Shown here: in pieces, positions 53,076 through 62,242 of the stretch
How positions within the stretch are numbered: the first letter of the stretch is position 1
Layout of the letters: each line of letters begins with the position of its first letter
From: Sphingobacterium sp. ML3W
Lineage (GTDB): Bacteria; Bacteroidota; Bacteroidia; Sphingobacteriales; Sphingobacteriaceae
DNA length: 64,000 nt
Direction: 5' to 3'
NCBI RefSeq assembly: GCF_000747525.1
Contig: NZ_CP009278.1
Location: forward strand, 2,604,001 to 2,668,000
Program-made: the position numbers and the translations under genes
The notes under the pieces: model-generated
Databases searched by the model: none
What the model was told of the DNA's origin: nothing
What the model saw: only the letters and a program-made list of their open reading frames with translations

Positions 53076-53113
53076 AACCGGACTATTGCATTTTTTTGCG
53101 ATGTCCGGTTTTT
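53076..53113 (+). terminator. Terminator after the DUF1349 gene
   Basis: AACCGGAC (53076-53083) pairs with GTCCGGTT (53103-53110); the stem continues with a few AT/GC pairs around a T-rich loop and ends in a T tract. About 80 bp after the stop. Confidence 0.85.
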
Positions 53114-53239
53114 CCGTTTATAGATAAAAAAACTGTCATCTGAACGATAAAATGAGCGGATTAATTAATCAAGAGATATATCCAAAACATAACGATTTAA
53201 AGGGGGTATAAAGGGCATAATATAGATTGTTGTATTAAA

Positions 53240-53282
53240 TCTACTAATCTAGTAGACTTTTTGGAATTTATTTTTATATTTG
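53240..53282 (+). promoter_or_regulatory. Promoter of the sulfatase operon with palindrome
   Basis: TATATTTG at 53275-53282 matches the Bacteroidota -7 box. In the -33 to -50 area sits the palindrome TCTACTA-ATC-TAGTAGA (53240-53256), with no good -33 TTG at the right distance, suggesting an activator-dependent or repressed promoter. Transcription should begin near 53289, giving a 285-nt leader. Confidence 0.6.
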
Positions 53283-53293
53283 CTTTGTCGTTA

Positions 53294-53310
53294 TTCAATT
53301 GGCGTTGGCA
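53294..53310 (+). repeat. 17-bp direct repeat, copy 1, before the leader ORF
   Basis: TTCAATTGGCGTTGGCA, repeated exactly at 53522-53538. This copy ends 38 nt before the ATG of the 32-codon leader ORF; copy 2 ends 34 nt before the SusC ATG. Both therefore stand at the same place relative to a start codon. Confidence 0.75.
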
Positions 53311-53348
53311 ACGAATTCTAAATCAGTATTAATTATTTAACAAAGTTT

Positions 53349-53447
53349 ATGAAAAACAACTTCTCTAAACCATCAGAAAGAACAGTCTCCTTTGCTGATC
53401 AAGTCATCCTTTATTGCCTATCAACTCGGATGCGAATGTGTATCTAA
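53349..53447 (+). CDS. 32-codon leader ORF with two Cys codons
   Basis: Begins MKNNFSKPSERTVSFADQVI and ends CLSTRMRMCI, with Cys23 and Cys31 near the end and an Arg-Met-Arg-Met-Cys stretch. It lies in the leader of the SusCD-sulfatase operon, before a terminator-like hairpin. This is the arrangement of a translated attenuator, and Cys codons near the stop fit cysteine sensing. Short, so coding is inferred from position. Confidence 0.55.
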   Translation: MKNNFSKPSERTVSFADQVILYCLSTRMRMCI

Positions 53448-53474
53448 TCCTAAAAAAATCTTCTTAAAAAAATA

Positions 53475-53501
53475 GGGAAGCCATAGGCCTCCCCAAGTTT
53501 T
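53475..53501 (+). terminator. Hairpin after the leader ORF, candidate attenuator
   Basis: GGGAAGCC (53475-53482) and GGCCTCCC (53486-53493) pair at seven of eight positions around an ATA loop, followed by CAAGTTTT. About 28 nt after the leader stop and 72 nt before SusC. Confidence 0.5.
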
Positions 53502-53521
53502 CAATTCATGAACAACAAGTT

Positions 53522-53538
53522 TTCAATTGGCGTTGGCA
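53522..53538 (+). repeat. 17-bp direct repeat, copy 2, before SusC
   Basis: Exact copy of 53294-53310. An additional CAAGTTTTCAATT repeat (53495-53507 and 53516-53528) overlaps it, with 21-bp spacing. Confidence 0.7.
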
Positions 53539-53572
53539 CTTGTAAGTATTCACTATAAAACATCGTAAAACT

Positions 53573-56500
53573 ATGAAAAAATTAGGAGTACTTCGGTATT
53601 CTATACATATTTTGTTCTTTATATTGGGCATAAATGCTCTTTTTGCCCAAGAAGAACCTAAGCCAATTATCAATGCCTCTTTGGTGGGCAAGGTGATTGA
53701 TGCTTCTAATAAAGAACCCATTTCGGGTGTTACCATTCAGCTAGAGGCTGTTACGCACAGCGTAAAAACAGATGGTGAGGGGCGGTTTCAATTTGTGACA
53801 GGTCAAAAGCTTCCTTTTACCCTTATTCTTTCTTTTGTCGGATATGAAAAGAAAAAAATTGTTGTCAATGCTTCTCCCGCTGTCATTGAACTGCGTCCAA
53901 CAACAGAAGATCTCGACGAGGTCGTGGTTGTTGGCTATGGCACACAGAAACGTCGAGACCTCACTGGATCTGTGGCTTCGTTGTCTGAATCTTTACTTAA
54001 ACAAAATGTAGCTTCTTTAGATCAAACTTTGAAGGGTGGTATATCGGGCGTTCAGGTTACACAGACATCAGGTCAGCCTGGGGGAGGTGTAAGTATCCGT
54101 ATCCGAGGCGGGGCATCTATTCAGGGAGGAAATGAACCGCTATATGTCATTGACGGTTTTCCAATATATAATCAAACGGAAAGTACGGGTGTGGGAAGTG
54201 GAACGCCCGTCAACCCCTTGTCCAGCATCAATCCTAGTGATGTAGAAAGTATCGAAGTATTGAAAGATGCTGCTGCCACGGCAATCTACGGTTCTCGTGG
54301 TGCTAATGGCGTAATTCTAGTTACTACTAAGAAAGGTAAAGCAGGTCGGGTGCAATTGAATTATGATGGAAGCATTGGTCAGCAGCAGGTCTTGAAAAAA
54401 ATAAATGTCTTGAATGCTCCTGATTTTGCTGCTCTTCGTAATGAAGCGCTCAGTGATGCCAATCCGAATTTAGGAAAATTCCAATACCTTTCACAGCAGC
54501 AAATCAATCAATTGGGAGCGGGAACCAATTGGCAGGAAGAGGCTTTTCAAAAGGGAAAGCTAAACAACCAGCAACTTTCCTTATCCGGTGGTGCAGAACA
54601 GGTTCAGTATTTTATCGGAGCAAACTATTTTAATCAAGAAGGAGTAATTAAAAACACAGACTTTAACCGCTTAGGTTTTCGATCAAATATCAATGCAAAT
54701 CCTTTTAAACGGTTAAACGTTGGTACTAATATCTCAATCAACAGAACGACTTCTCAAGTAGCTCCATCAGGAATTGTAAACGCATTGCTCATAATGCCAC
54801 CCACAGCAACAATATACGATGCTGATGGTTCGTATACCTTGAGGAATCCTTTTGAAAATATTTTCGCAAATCCAATTGCAACTTTAAAAGAAACTACGAA
54901 TACTTCGAATGCATTACGTGTGTTGGGAACTTCTTTTGCCCAATATGATATTATCAAAGGATTGCAGGCAAAGATGCTGTTCGGTGTTGATCTGAATAAT
55001 AGAACAGATAAATTTTATCTGCCTTCTAATATTTATGAAGGGTCTGGGAATAATGGAATAGCAGGTTTGGGAAATCTAGATACATACTCATGGCTGAATG
55101 AAAATACCCTCAACTATACAAGTTCTTTTGAACAACATAATTTGAATGTATTAGTAGGCTTTACACAGCAGGAAGCAAGAAATGAAGTATTTAATGCTGG
55201 GGCTGAAAATTTTGTGACGGATGATCTATTGTACAATAGTTTAGAAAGTGGATCAACGATTGTGCGGCCCAATTCTGACACCCATTCTTGGATACTACAT
55301 TCCTACCTAGCGCGAATAAATTATAATTATAACAATAAATATTATGTGTCGGCGAGTATACGACGTGATGGAAGTTCCCGATTTGGTGCGGATAATAAAT
55401 GGGGAAACTTTCCTTCTTTGGCCATTTCTTGGAGAGCAAGTAATGAACGTTTTTTCAAAACCACTTTTCCTGCAATCAGCGATCTGAAGATACGAGCAAG
55501 TTTTGGAACTACAGGAAATCAAGAAATCGGTCAATATCAATCACTCTCCACATTATACAACTTGAACTATCTTTTTGGGAATAAAATAGTCACTGGTTTT
55601 GCATCACAACGGATTCCGAATAAAAACCTGGGATGGGAAACGACGTACCAATATGACGGTGGGATGGACATTGCGCTACTGAACAGTAGATTACAGTTTA
55701 CAATGGACTATTATTATAAAAAGACAACAGATTTACTGTTGAATGTCGAGATTCCTTGGACATCTGGCTATGCGTCTTCTTTACAAAATTTTGGTTCGGT
55801 CTCCAACAAAGGATTTGAGATAGGTGTTAAAAGCAAGAATCTGATAGGGCAATTTTTATGGAGCACAGATTTGAATTTTTCGTTTAATCGAAATAAGGTC
55901 TTAACCATTGGAGCGGAGTCGGAATCCTACATCACTGGGAATTATATCATCAAAGTAGGTGAACCATTGGGAACTTTCTACGGAACGGTGACAGATGGAA
56001 TCTTGCAAAAAGGAGAGGAAGCGACCAAAGGGGCATTTACAGGCAATGCAATACCAAAAGCGGGGGATCGTCTTTACAAAGATATTGATGGCGATGGCAA
56101 ATTTACAACGGCCAATGATCGCACTATCATCGGAAATGCACAACCTGATTTTATCTTTGGATTGACAAATAACCTGTCATACAATGGATTTGACCTTACT
56201 TTATTACTACAAGGTTCAATAGGTAACGAATTGCTTAATATCAACCGACAAAATCTGGAAATGTTTACGGGTCAACAAAATGCATCGAGAGATGCCTTAG
56301 AAAGATGGACAGAAACAAATCCTAGTCAAACTTATCCTAGAGCTAAACTGGATCCGGCACCTGTTTTTTCCAATCAGTTTGTAGAAGATGGTTCCTTCAT
56401 CAGGTTGAAATCACTTCAGTTTGGTTACACCATTCCAAAGCAGCTATTGGCTACGACAGGTATTTCTAATCTAAATGTATATCTGTCTGCCCAAAATCTA

Positions 56501-56629
56501 TTGACTTGGAGCAAATACCAAGGTTTTGATCCAGAAGTGACTTCAGGTAGTAACGTGCAGATTGGAACAGATTCGGGTATATACCCAGCATCTCGCTCAT
56601 TGACTTTAGGTTTATCCTTAACATTTTAA
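53573..56629 (+). CDS. SusC/RagA-type TonB-dependent transporter of sulfatase operon
   Basis: 1018 aa. Signal peptide to about 26 (YSIHILFFILGINALFAQ), CarboxypepD-reg-like domain (SLVGKVIDASNKEPISGVTI, about 38-115), TonB-box-like LDEVVVVGYGTQKRRDLTGS and a plug with VLKDAAATAIYGSRGANGVI. The barrel ends LGLSLTF. It is followed by SusD and two sulfatases, so the cargo is probably a sulfated sugar or sulfate ester. Confidence 0.95.
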   Translation: MKKLGVLRYSIHILFFILGINALFAQEEPKPIINASLVGKVIDASNKEPISGVTIQLEAVTHSVKTDGEGRFQFVTGQKLPFTLILSFVGYEKKKIVVNASPAVIELRPTTEDLDEVVVVGYGTQKRRDLTGSVASLSESLLKQNVASLDQTLKGGISGVQVTQTSGQPGGGVSIRIRGGASIQGGNEPLYVIDGFPIYNQTESTGVGSGTPVNPLSSINPSDVESIEVLKDAAATAIYGSRGANGVILVTTKKGKAGRVQLNYDGSIGQQQVLKKINVLNAPDFAALRNEALSDANPNLGKFQYLSQQQINQLGAGTNWQEEAFQKGKLNNQQLSLSGGAEQVQYFIGANYFNQEGVIKNTDFNRLGFRSNINANPFKRLNVGTNISINRTTSQVAPSGIVNALLIMPPTATIYDADGSYTLRNPFENIFANPIATLKETTNTSNALRVLGTSFAQYDIIKGLQAKMLFGVDLNNRTDKFYLPSNIYEGSGNNGIAGLGNLDTYSWLNENTLNYTSSFEQHNLNVLVGFTQQEARNEVFNAGAENFVTDDLLYNSLESGSTIVRPNSDTHSWILHSYLARINYNYNNKYYVSASIRRDGSSRFGADNKWGNFPSLAISWRASNERFFKTTFPAISDLKIRASFGTTGNQEIGQYQSLSTLYNLNYLFGNKIVTGFASQRIPNKNLGWETTYQYDGGMDIALLNSRLQFTMDYYYKKTTDLLLNVEIPWTSGYASSLQNFGSVSNKGFEIGVKSKNLIGQFLWSTDLNFSFNRNKVLTIGAESESYITGNYIIKVGEPLGTFYGTVTDGILQKGEEATKGAFTGNAIPKAGDRLYKDIDGDGKFTTANDRTIIGNAQPDFIFGLTNNLSYNGFDLTLLLQGSIGNELLNINRQNLEMFTGQQNASRDALERWTETNPSQTYPRAKLDPAPVFSNQFVEDGSFIRLKSLQFGYTIPKQLLATTGISNLNVYLSAQNLLTWSKYQGFDPEVTSGSNVQIGTDSGIYPASRSLTLGLSLTF

Positions 56630-56642
56630 CACGGAGGTTTTA

Positions 56643-58109
56643 GTGAAAATTACACATATACTACTTGCTGGTACGATCCTAATTGGATCGGTATCATGCT
56701 CAAAGCTTGACGAAAAACCTGAAAGCTTGCTGGTGTCCGAACAATTTTATCTTAATGAAAATCAAGCTGTATCTGCAGTTAATGGTAGTTACAGAAAATT
56801 GTATGAAAGTGGGCAGTCGATTTATAATAGCCTTTTTCAAATTGCGGTAGAGATGGCTACGGATGACTATGAAGCTGGACCACGTGCGCGGAATGCGCAC
56901 GTTCGTGCTATCAGTAATCTGACTCATGATGCCTCCAACGACCGGATGGAGCAACTTTGGAAACAAAGTTACGATGCAATCAATGCTTCAAATCAAAATA
57001 TCGAATACATCGCGCAGATAGATACTGAAAAAATAAATGAATTTATTCGTCAACGCTTGATCAATGAAGCTAAATTTTTGAGGGCGTTGCATTATTTCAA
57101 TCTTGTTCGCTGGTTTGGTCCCGTTCCGCTGGTTCTTCAACCAGCAACATCATTATCAGGGGATGAGCTATATGTTGCAAAGGCAACTGAAAAGGAAGTT
57201 TACCTTCAAATTATAGCGGACCTAAAGGATGCTGAAAATTTGCCTCAATATAAATCATATGGTGATAATGATAAAGGGAGAGCTTCTTCTGGTGCAGCTA
57301 AAAGCATATTGGCAAAGGTATATTTGACGCAACAAGATTGGTCTAATGCGAAATTAAAAGCGCAAGAAGTCATCGATAAAGAAGGATATGGTTTGTTTCC
57401 CGAATTTACTGACGTATTTAACATCGATATGAAAAACGGTATCGAACATATTTTTTCGGCTCAGTTCAAAGGTAATAGTGGTTATCAGGGGAATTCATTA
57501 GCAAGCCGATCGGCACCGACGGATATTCCTGGTATCAATGGTGATTATGCTGATGCATGGCATGCTGAGGGTGGATTATACAATAGTTTTTCTTCCCAAG
57601 ATAAGCGATTGAGTACCACCTTTACGATTGGTATGACCTCTCCGATAGATGGAAAGTATTATGCATTGGCAAAGCCTCAGTTTCATAAATATTATGACGA
57701 AAGTGTCGTAGGGAACCAAAGTCAATCATCTAAAAACTTGCCTATCATCCGTTATGCAGAAGTGTTGCTAATCCTGGCGGAAGCAGAGAATGAGCTCAAT
57801 GGCCCCTCGTCTTTGGCCCAGGCAGCGATCAATAAGGTAAGAGTACGAGCCGACATTGACCCTGTCGGAGCAGATTTAATCAAAGATACATTTAGGGAAG
57901 CTGTTTTTGAGGAGAGACGTAAGGAATTAACCTTTGAATATCAACGTTGGTTTGACCTAGTACGTCGGGGAGCAACATATTATGTTACTAAATTAAAAGC
58001 TGCCGGTAAAATCAATGCGGCTCCGAGACACCTCCATTTTCCAACTCCACAACGTGAACTGAATTTAAATCCCAATCTCAAACAACATCCTGATTGGATC
58101 AATAATTAG
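56643..58109 (+). CDS. SusD/RagB-family lipoprotein of sulfatase operon
   Basis: 488 aa, with a GTG start. Lipobox VSC (Cys19) then SKLDEKPE. SusD features include RFLRALHYFNLVRWFGPVPL-like and the C-terminal EERRKELTFEYQRWFDLVRR. It starts 13 bp after SusC. Surface substrate binding. Confidence 0.93.
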   Translation: MKITHILLAGTILIGSVSCSKLDEKPESLLVSEQFYLNENQAVSAVNGSYRKLYESGQSIYNSLFQIAVEMATDDYEAGPRARNAHVRAISNLTHDASNDRMEQLWKQSYDAINASNQNIEYIAQIDTEKINEFIRQRLINEAKFLRALHYFNLVRWFGPVPLVLQPATSLSGDELYVAKATEKEVYLQIIADLKDAENLPQYKSYGDNDKGRASSGAAKSILAKVYLTQQDWSNAKLKAQEVIDKEGYGLFPEFTDVFNIDMKNGIEHIFSAQFKGNSGYQGNSLASRSAPTDIPGINGDYADAWHAEGGLYNSFSSQDKRLSTTFTIGMTSPIDGKYYALAKPQFHKYYDESVVGNQSQSSKNLPIIRYAEVLLILAEAENELNGPSSLAQAAINKVRVRADIDPVGADLIKDTFREAVFEERRKELTFEYQRWFDLVRRGATYYVTKLKAAGKINAAPRHLHFPTPQRELNLNPNLKQHPDWINN

Positions 58110-58135
58110 CTTTTTTACCATTAAGATTTTAAGCA

Positions 58136-59725
58136 ATGAAAAGATACTATTATTTAATGATACTCTTATTCGCCTTCAGTCATAAAGCTGTTTGGGCACA
58201 GGATAAAAGACCGAACGTGATATTAATCCTGGTGGACGATCTGGGTTTTTCAGATATTGAACCCTATGGTGCTTCAGAAATACATACTCCCAATCTAACA
58301 GAATTGGCTGCCCAAGGAACACGTTTTCAGGAATTTTATAACAACTCCATTTGTGCGCCTACAAGGGCATCATTGCTTACGGGGCAGTATTCGCATAAGG
58401 CTGGACTTGGCTATTTCAATGTAAACTTGGGACTCCCTGCTTATCAGGGTTTTTTGAATAAAGAGTCGCCAACTTTGGCGGAGGTACTTCAAAAAGCTGG
58501 GTATTCTACTATCATGTCGGGTAAATGGCATGTTGGCGACGATTTTGACCAGTGGCCTGCTCAACGCGGTTTTGAACGTTCGTTCAATTTTGTGGGTGGC
58601 GCCTCTAATTTTTATGAGATTAATGCTCCTGAGCAAGCGACGGTGCCCCTATATCGAAATAATAAACCCTTTTATCTACCCAAAGATCGTTATTTGACAG
58701 ATGAAATTACGGAACAAGCAATTGGATTTTTGAAAGAACAACAACAGGATAAAAAGCCATTCTTTTTATATTTGGCTTTTAATGCGCCACACTGGCCACT
58801 ACAAGCGCCAGAAGAAGAAACTCAAAAATACCAACAGACATACCATATTGGGTGGGATAGTTTACGTATCAAACGTTATGAAAATGCAATCGATCGTGGT
58901 GTTTTTCCTGCTGACCAAGCGGTTACAACAAAAGATTCATTGACGGAGGAATGGAAAAATCTGACCTATAGCGAACAGCAATATTGGAAACGTCGACAGC
59001 AGGTATTTGCTGGGATGATTGATCGCGTGGATCAAAGCATTGGCAAGATTCGTCAAACATTAACAGATCTGCATGTCGCCGATAATACCATTATCATATT
59101 CTTATCAGACAATGGAGCGCAGGGTGGTGACCGAGCTCGAATCTATACCAGTCGAAATTCTGGACCTGTGGGGTCTGCAGGTTCATACGATATGCAGAAT
59201 AGCAATTGGTCACAGACCGGAAATTCGCCATTACGCAGCTATAAGGATAATCCTTATGAGGGTGGTATTGGTGCTCCGTTTATTGTCTGGTATCCAAAGG
59301 AAGTGAAAGCTAATGTAACTAAGAAGGGGACAGGGCATATAATTGATATTGCTCCCACTTTGTATGATTACGCGCAGGCGAAATATCCAAACAAGAACTA
59401 TGATGTTGAGACGCATAAACTCCCAGGAATAAGTCTCCGAAAGTTATTGAATACGGATCAAACCCAAGTCGATCGTACGGAAGCATTATGTTGGGAACGT
59501 GCCGGTAATCGTGCTGTACGTTATGGAAAATGGAAGTTGGTAACGACTTACAGGAGTGGAAGACCTGAACTGTACAACATCGATGTGGATAGAGCGGAAA
59601 ATCATAATCTAGCTTCTCAGTATCCTGAAGTAGTACAGCAGCTAGAAGAACTATATCGAGCGTGGGCTAAGGAAAACAATGTTGTCAACTATGATCGTAT
59701 CAAAGCTCAATCTTTATTTCGCTAA
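58136..59725 (+). CDS. Exported Cys-type arylsulfatase
   Basis: 529 aa. Signal peptide (residues about 1-21), metal-binding Asp34-Asp35 in LVDDLGFSD and the CxPxR sulfatase motif CAPTR (Cys73-Arg77) in NNSICAPTRASLLTGQYSHK. The Cys is converted to formylglycine by a maturase; none is encoded in the window. Substrate is a sulfate ester. Tandem with a second sulfatase, sharing about half of its residues by eye. Confidence 0.93.
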   Translation: MKRYYYLMILLFAFSHKAVWAQDKRPNVILILVDDLGFSDIEPYGASEIHTPNLTELAAQGTRFQEFYNNSICAPTRASLLTGQYSHKAGLGYFNVNLGLPAYQGFLNKESPTLAEVLQKAGYSTIMSGKWHVGDDFDQWPAQRGFERSFNFVGGASNFYEINAPEQATVPLYRNNKPFYLPKDRYLTDEITEQAIGFLKEQQQDKKPFFLYLAFNAPHWPLQAPEEETQKYQQTYHIGWDSLRIKRYENAIDRGVFPADQAVTTKDSLTEEWKNLTYSEQQYWKRRQQVFAGMIDRVDQSIGKIRQTLTDLHVADNTIIIFLSDNGAQGGDRARIYTSRNSGPVGSAGSYDMQNSNWSQTGNSPLRSYKDNPYEGGIGAPFIVWYPKEVKANVTKKGTGHIIDIAPTLYDYAQAKYPNKNYDVETHKLPGISLRKLLNTDQTQVDRTEALCWERAGNRAVRYGKWKLVTTYRSGRPELYNIDVDRAENHNLASQYPEVVQQLEELYRAWAKENNVVNYDRIKAQSLFR

Positions 59726-59745
59726 TCCTTAAAATATACATCGAA

Positions 59746-61371
59746 ATGAAAAGAATATTTTCAATACTTTATTTGATACTTGGTTTCACAGCACCAAGTG
59801 TAGCACAGCAAAAGAAACCCAATATCATCTTAATCTTAGCAGATGACCTAGGTTATTCGGATTTAGGGGCATATGGAAGTGAAATCGAAACTCCGAATCT
59901 GGATCGGTTAGCATCGGAAGGATTACGGTTACAGGAGTTTTATAACAATTCGATATGTGCTCCTACACGCGCTTCTTTGTTGACTGGACAATACCAACAT
60001 AAAGCAGGAGTGGGCTATTTTTCCAATGATCTGGGCTTACCTGCTTATCAGGGATACATCAATCAGGAGTCGTTAACCATAGCAGAAGTATTAAAAGAGA
60101 ATGGTTATAATACCATCACTTCTGGTAAATGGCATGTGTCTGGTAAAGGCACCAGCCTTCCATGGCAACGCGGATTTGACCTTGTTTTTCCAAAAGATGA
60201 AAAAAGCTCGGATTCGGGTGCACCCGGGTTCAAAGGCAAAACGGATTCGCTCGGATATCCGTTGCCTGAGGCTTATGCGACTAATGTGATTAATCACCAT
60301 GCATTGCTCTTTTTGGACCAGGTTAAGGATGATAAGAAACCTTTTTTCCTATATTTGGCACATACAGCCCCGCATTGGCCGCTTGTGGCTTTGCCCCAGG
60401 ATATTGCCAAATATAAAGGGAAATATAACCAGGGTTGGGAAACAATCCGACAAGAAAGATATGAACGCCAAAAGCAGCTGGGGTTAATTGCACCAGACAC
60501 CAAATTATCTGTGCGGGATGAGGATATCTACGATTGGGATCGTTTGTCGTTTGATCAACGTCAATTGTGGGCTGAGAAAATGGAAGTATACGCTGCAATG
60601 GTGGATCGATTAGATCAGAGCATTGGCCAACTTATACAAAAGCTCAAAGATAATGGACAATTGGATAATACGTTAATCGTATTCTTATCAGACAATGGCG
60701 CACCTGCAGAAGATTTGGTAAAATGGCATCATGGGGCTAGAGTCAATACGGGCTCCGTCGGTACATTGGGCTCTTATGAGTCACAAAGTAAAAATTGGTC
60801 ATATGCGTCTAATACCCCTTATAAATCTTTCAAAGATTATACGTATGAAGGCGGGATAAATACTCCTTTTATCGCCTGGTTCCCAAATCGGATACCTGCG
60901 AATGCCATTAAGCTTGGTGTTGGACATGTTATCGATTTAGCGCCAACTTTTTATGCTTTAGCAGGAGTAAAATATCCAAAAATATACCATGGGCTAAATC
61001 CGAATGTTTTAAAAGGGAAAAGTCTTTTACCGGTTCTTTTTACTGAAGTAAATCAAATCGACAGGCCGGAGGGATTATTTTGGGAACGTGCGGGTAATCG
61101 TGCGGCTCGTATTGGTAAATGGAAACTTATCTCGACATGGCCCTCTTATAAATGGGAACTTTATAACCTGGAGGTTGACCCTACAGAGATCAAAGATGTT
61201 GCAAGTCAAAATCATGATATTGTTTCCCAATTGTCACAGGCTTATTTTAGATGGGCTAAAGAAAATGGTGTTGTTGATTTCGCAGAGCTTGAGGATCGCG
61301 AACCGGCATCGATGAAAGAATTCAGAAAAAGCAAGATGCAGGAAATTGCAGCCCCGGCATTCCGTTTTTAA
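59746..61371 (+). CDS. Second exported Cys-type arylsulfatase
   Basis: 541 aa. Signal peptide to about 21; DDLGYSDLG (Asp33/Asp34) and CAPTR with Cys71 near NNSICAPTRASLLTGQYQHK. Very similar in layout to the preceding gene, from which it is separated by 20 bp, so a tandem duplication with divergence is likely. Both may remove sulfate from one substrate in turn. The terminator follows about 90 bp later. Confidence 0.93.
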   Translation: MKRIFSILYLILGFTAPSVAQQKKPNIILILADDLGYSDLGAYGSEIETPNLDRLASEGLRLQEFYNNSICAPTRASLLTGQYQHKAGVGYFSNDLGLPAYQGYINQESLTIAEVLKENGYNTITSGKWHVSGKGTSLPWQRGFDLVFPKDEKSSDSGAPGFKGKTDSLGYPLPEAYATNVINHHALLFLDQVKDDKKPFFLYLAHTAPHWPLVALPQDIAKYKGKYNQGWETIRQERYERQKQLGLIAPDTKLSVRDEDIYDWDRLSFDQRQLWAEKMEVYAAMVDRLDQSIGQLIQKLKDNGQLDNTLIVFLSDNGAPAEDLVKWHHGARVNTGSVGTLGSYESQSKNWSYASNTPYKSFKDYTYEGGINTPFIAWFPNRIPANAIKLGVGHVIDLAPTFYALAGVKYPKIYHGLNPNVLKGKSLLPVLFTEVNQIDRPEGLFWERAGNRAARIGKWKLISTWPSYKWELYNLEVDPTEIKDVASQNHDIVSQLSQAYFRWAKENGVVDFAELEDREPASMKEFRKSKMQEIAAPAFRF

Positions 61372-61460
61372 GGTATAAATCCTTTATCATAAAGAATAAA
61401 ATGAAGAAGTAAAGAATCAGCATATATTCAATAAAGCTTTTACACACTCTTTGAATATGC

Positions 61461-61502
61461 ACCAGGTCATGTTGCCCGCTTAGACAGATAACATGACTTG
61501 GT
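61461..61502 (+). terminator. Terminator of the sulfatase operon
   Basis: ACCAGGTCATGTT (61461-61473) pairs with AACATGACTTGGT (61490-61502) with one wobble. The T tract is broken (TTATATC), so this is a moderate candidate. Confidence 0.6.
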
Positions 61503-61907
61503 TTATATCTTTACATCATCAATATAACTCATTCCTTGATTGAAAGATGATATGCTATTTTATAATGTCTTGCTTATTGAATGTTTCAGTCAATGCAAGA
61601 GCGGAGTTTCTATGTTTGACTCAAAATTTCATTGGTGCCCTGGATAGATCCGCTTGAAAGCCATCGCTATACGGTATTTATGAGTGTTATACATTTACAC
61701 CTTATACAATAAAGACCTTAGTACTGCATTAAGGAGTAATTAATGTATCAAAGTTTAGTAATTGGCTTTTTTATTTGTTTATATCAAATAAAAAACGTAT
61801 ATTACATTATAAGTAACTGAAGCAAATACGATTATAGTTATATAAACAGAGAGTTGAGCGAGTTTGGCTCGGTATTTGCATCTAATTTAATAATCAAAAC
61901 AATATAT
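61503..61907. other. Intergenic without recognised elements
   Basis: About 400 bp between the sulfatase terminator and the 48-aa ORF. AT-rich; I see no gene, clear promoter or repeat. Confidence 0.4.
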
Positions 61908-62054
61908 ATGATAAAAAGAGAAAGAACAAAAAAATCAAAAATCGAATTGAACCCATACATGTACTACATGACAAACTGGGGATTTATGGAAACGGAGATT
62001 ACAGAAGATCGTCCCGTTGAATCGAAAAAAGAAAATGAGAAGCTTGAGAAATAA
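61908..62054 (+). CDS. Small basic protein, 48 aa
   Basis: From the ATG at 61908: MIKRERTKKSKIELNPYMYY, TNWGFMETEITE and an acidic/lysine-rich end. An upstream in-frame extension of 18 codons is less likely. No signal peptide or membrane helix. A strong hairpin terminator follows. Unknown function; possibly a small regulatory or ribosome-associated protein. Confidence 0.5.
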   Translation: MIKRERTKKSKIELNPYMYYMTNWGFMETEITEDRPVESKKENEKLEK

Positions 62055-62187
62055 TTCTCAAAGCTTTTAAAATTTAAAATCAGACACTTGCTTTTCTAAA
62101 CAGAAAGCATTTTGTGTTTATAGACCTTTCCTCCACGTTTATTTATTATTTCACATATGTCACTGTCAAAAAAAATGGGCCTCATGT

Positions 62188-62226
62188 AAAAGCCGCTATA
62201 AAAATTAATTTATAGCGGCTTTTTAT
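62188..62226. terminator. Bidirectional terminator between the small gene and lon
   Basis: A perfect 15-bp stem (62188-62202 with 62209-62223) and a 6-nt AT loop, flanked by A's and T's. It lies 17 bp from the lon stop on the minus strand and 134 bp after the small plus-strand gene. Confidence 0.88.
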
Positions 62227-62242
62227 TTGCTCGATAACCTAA

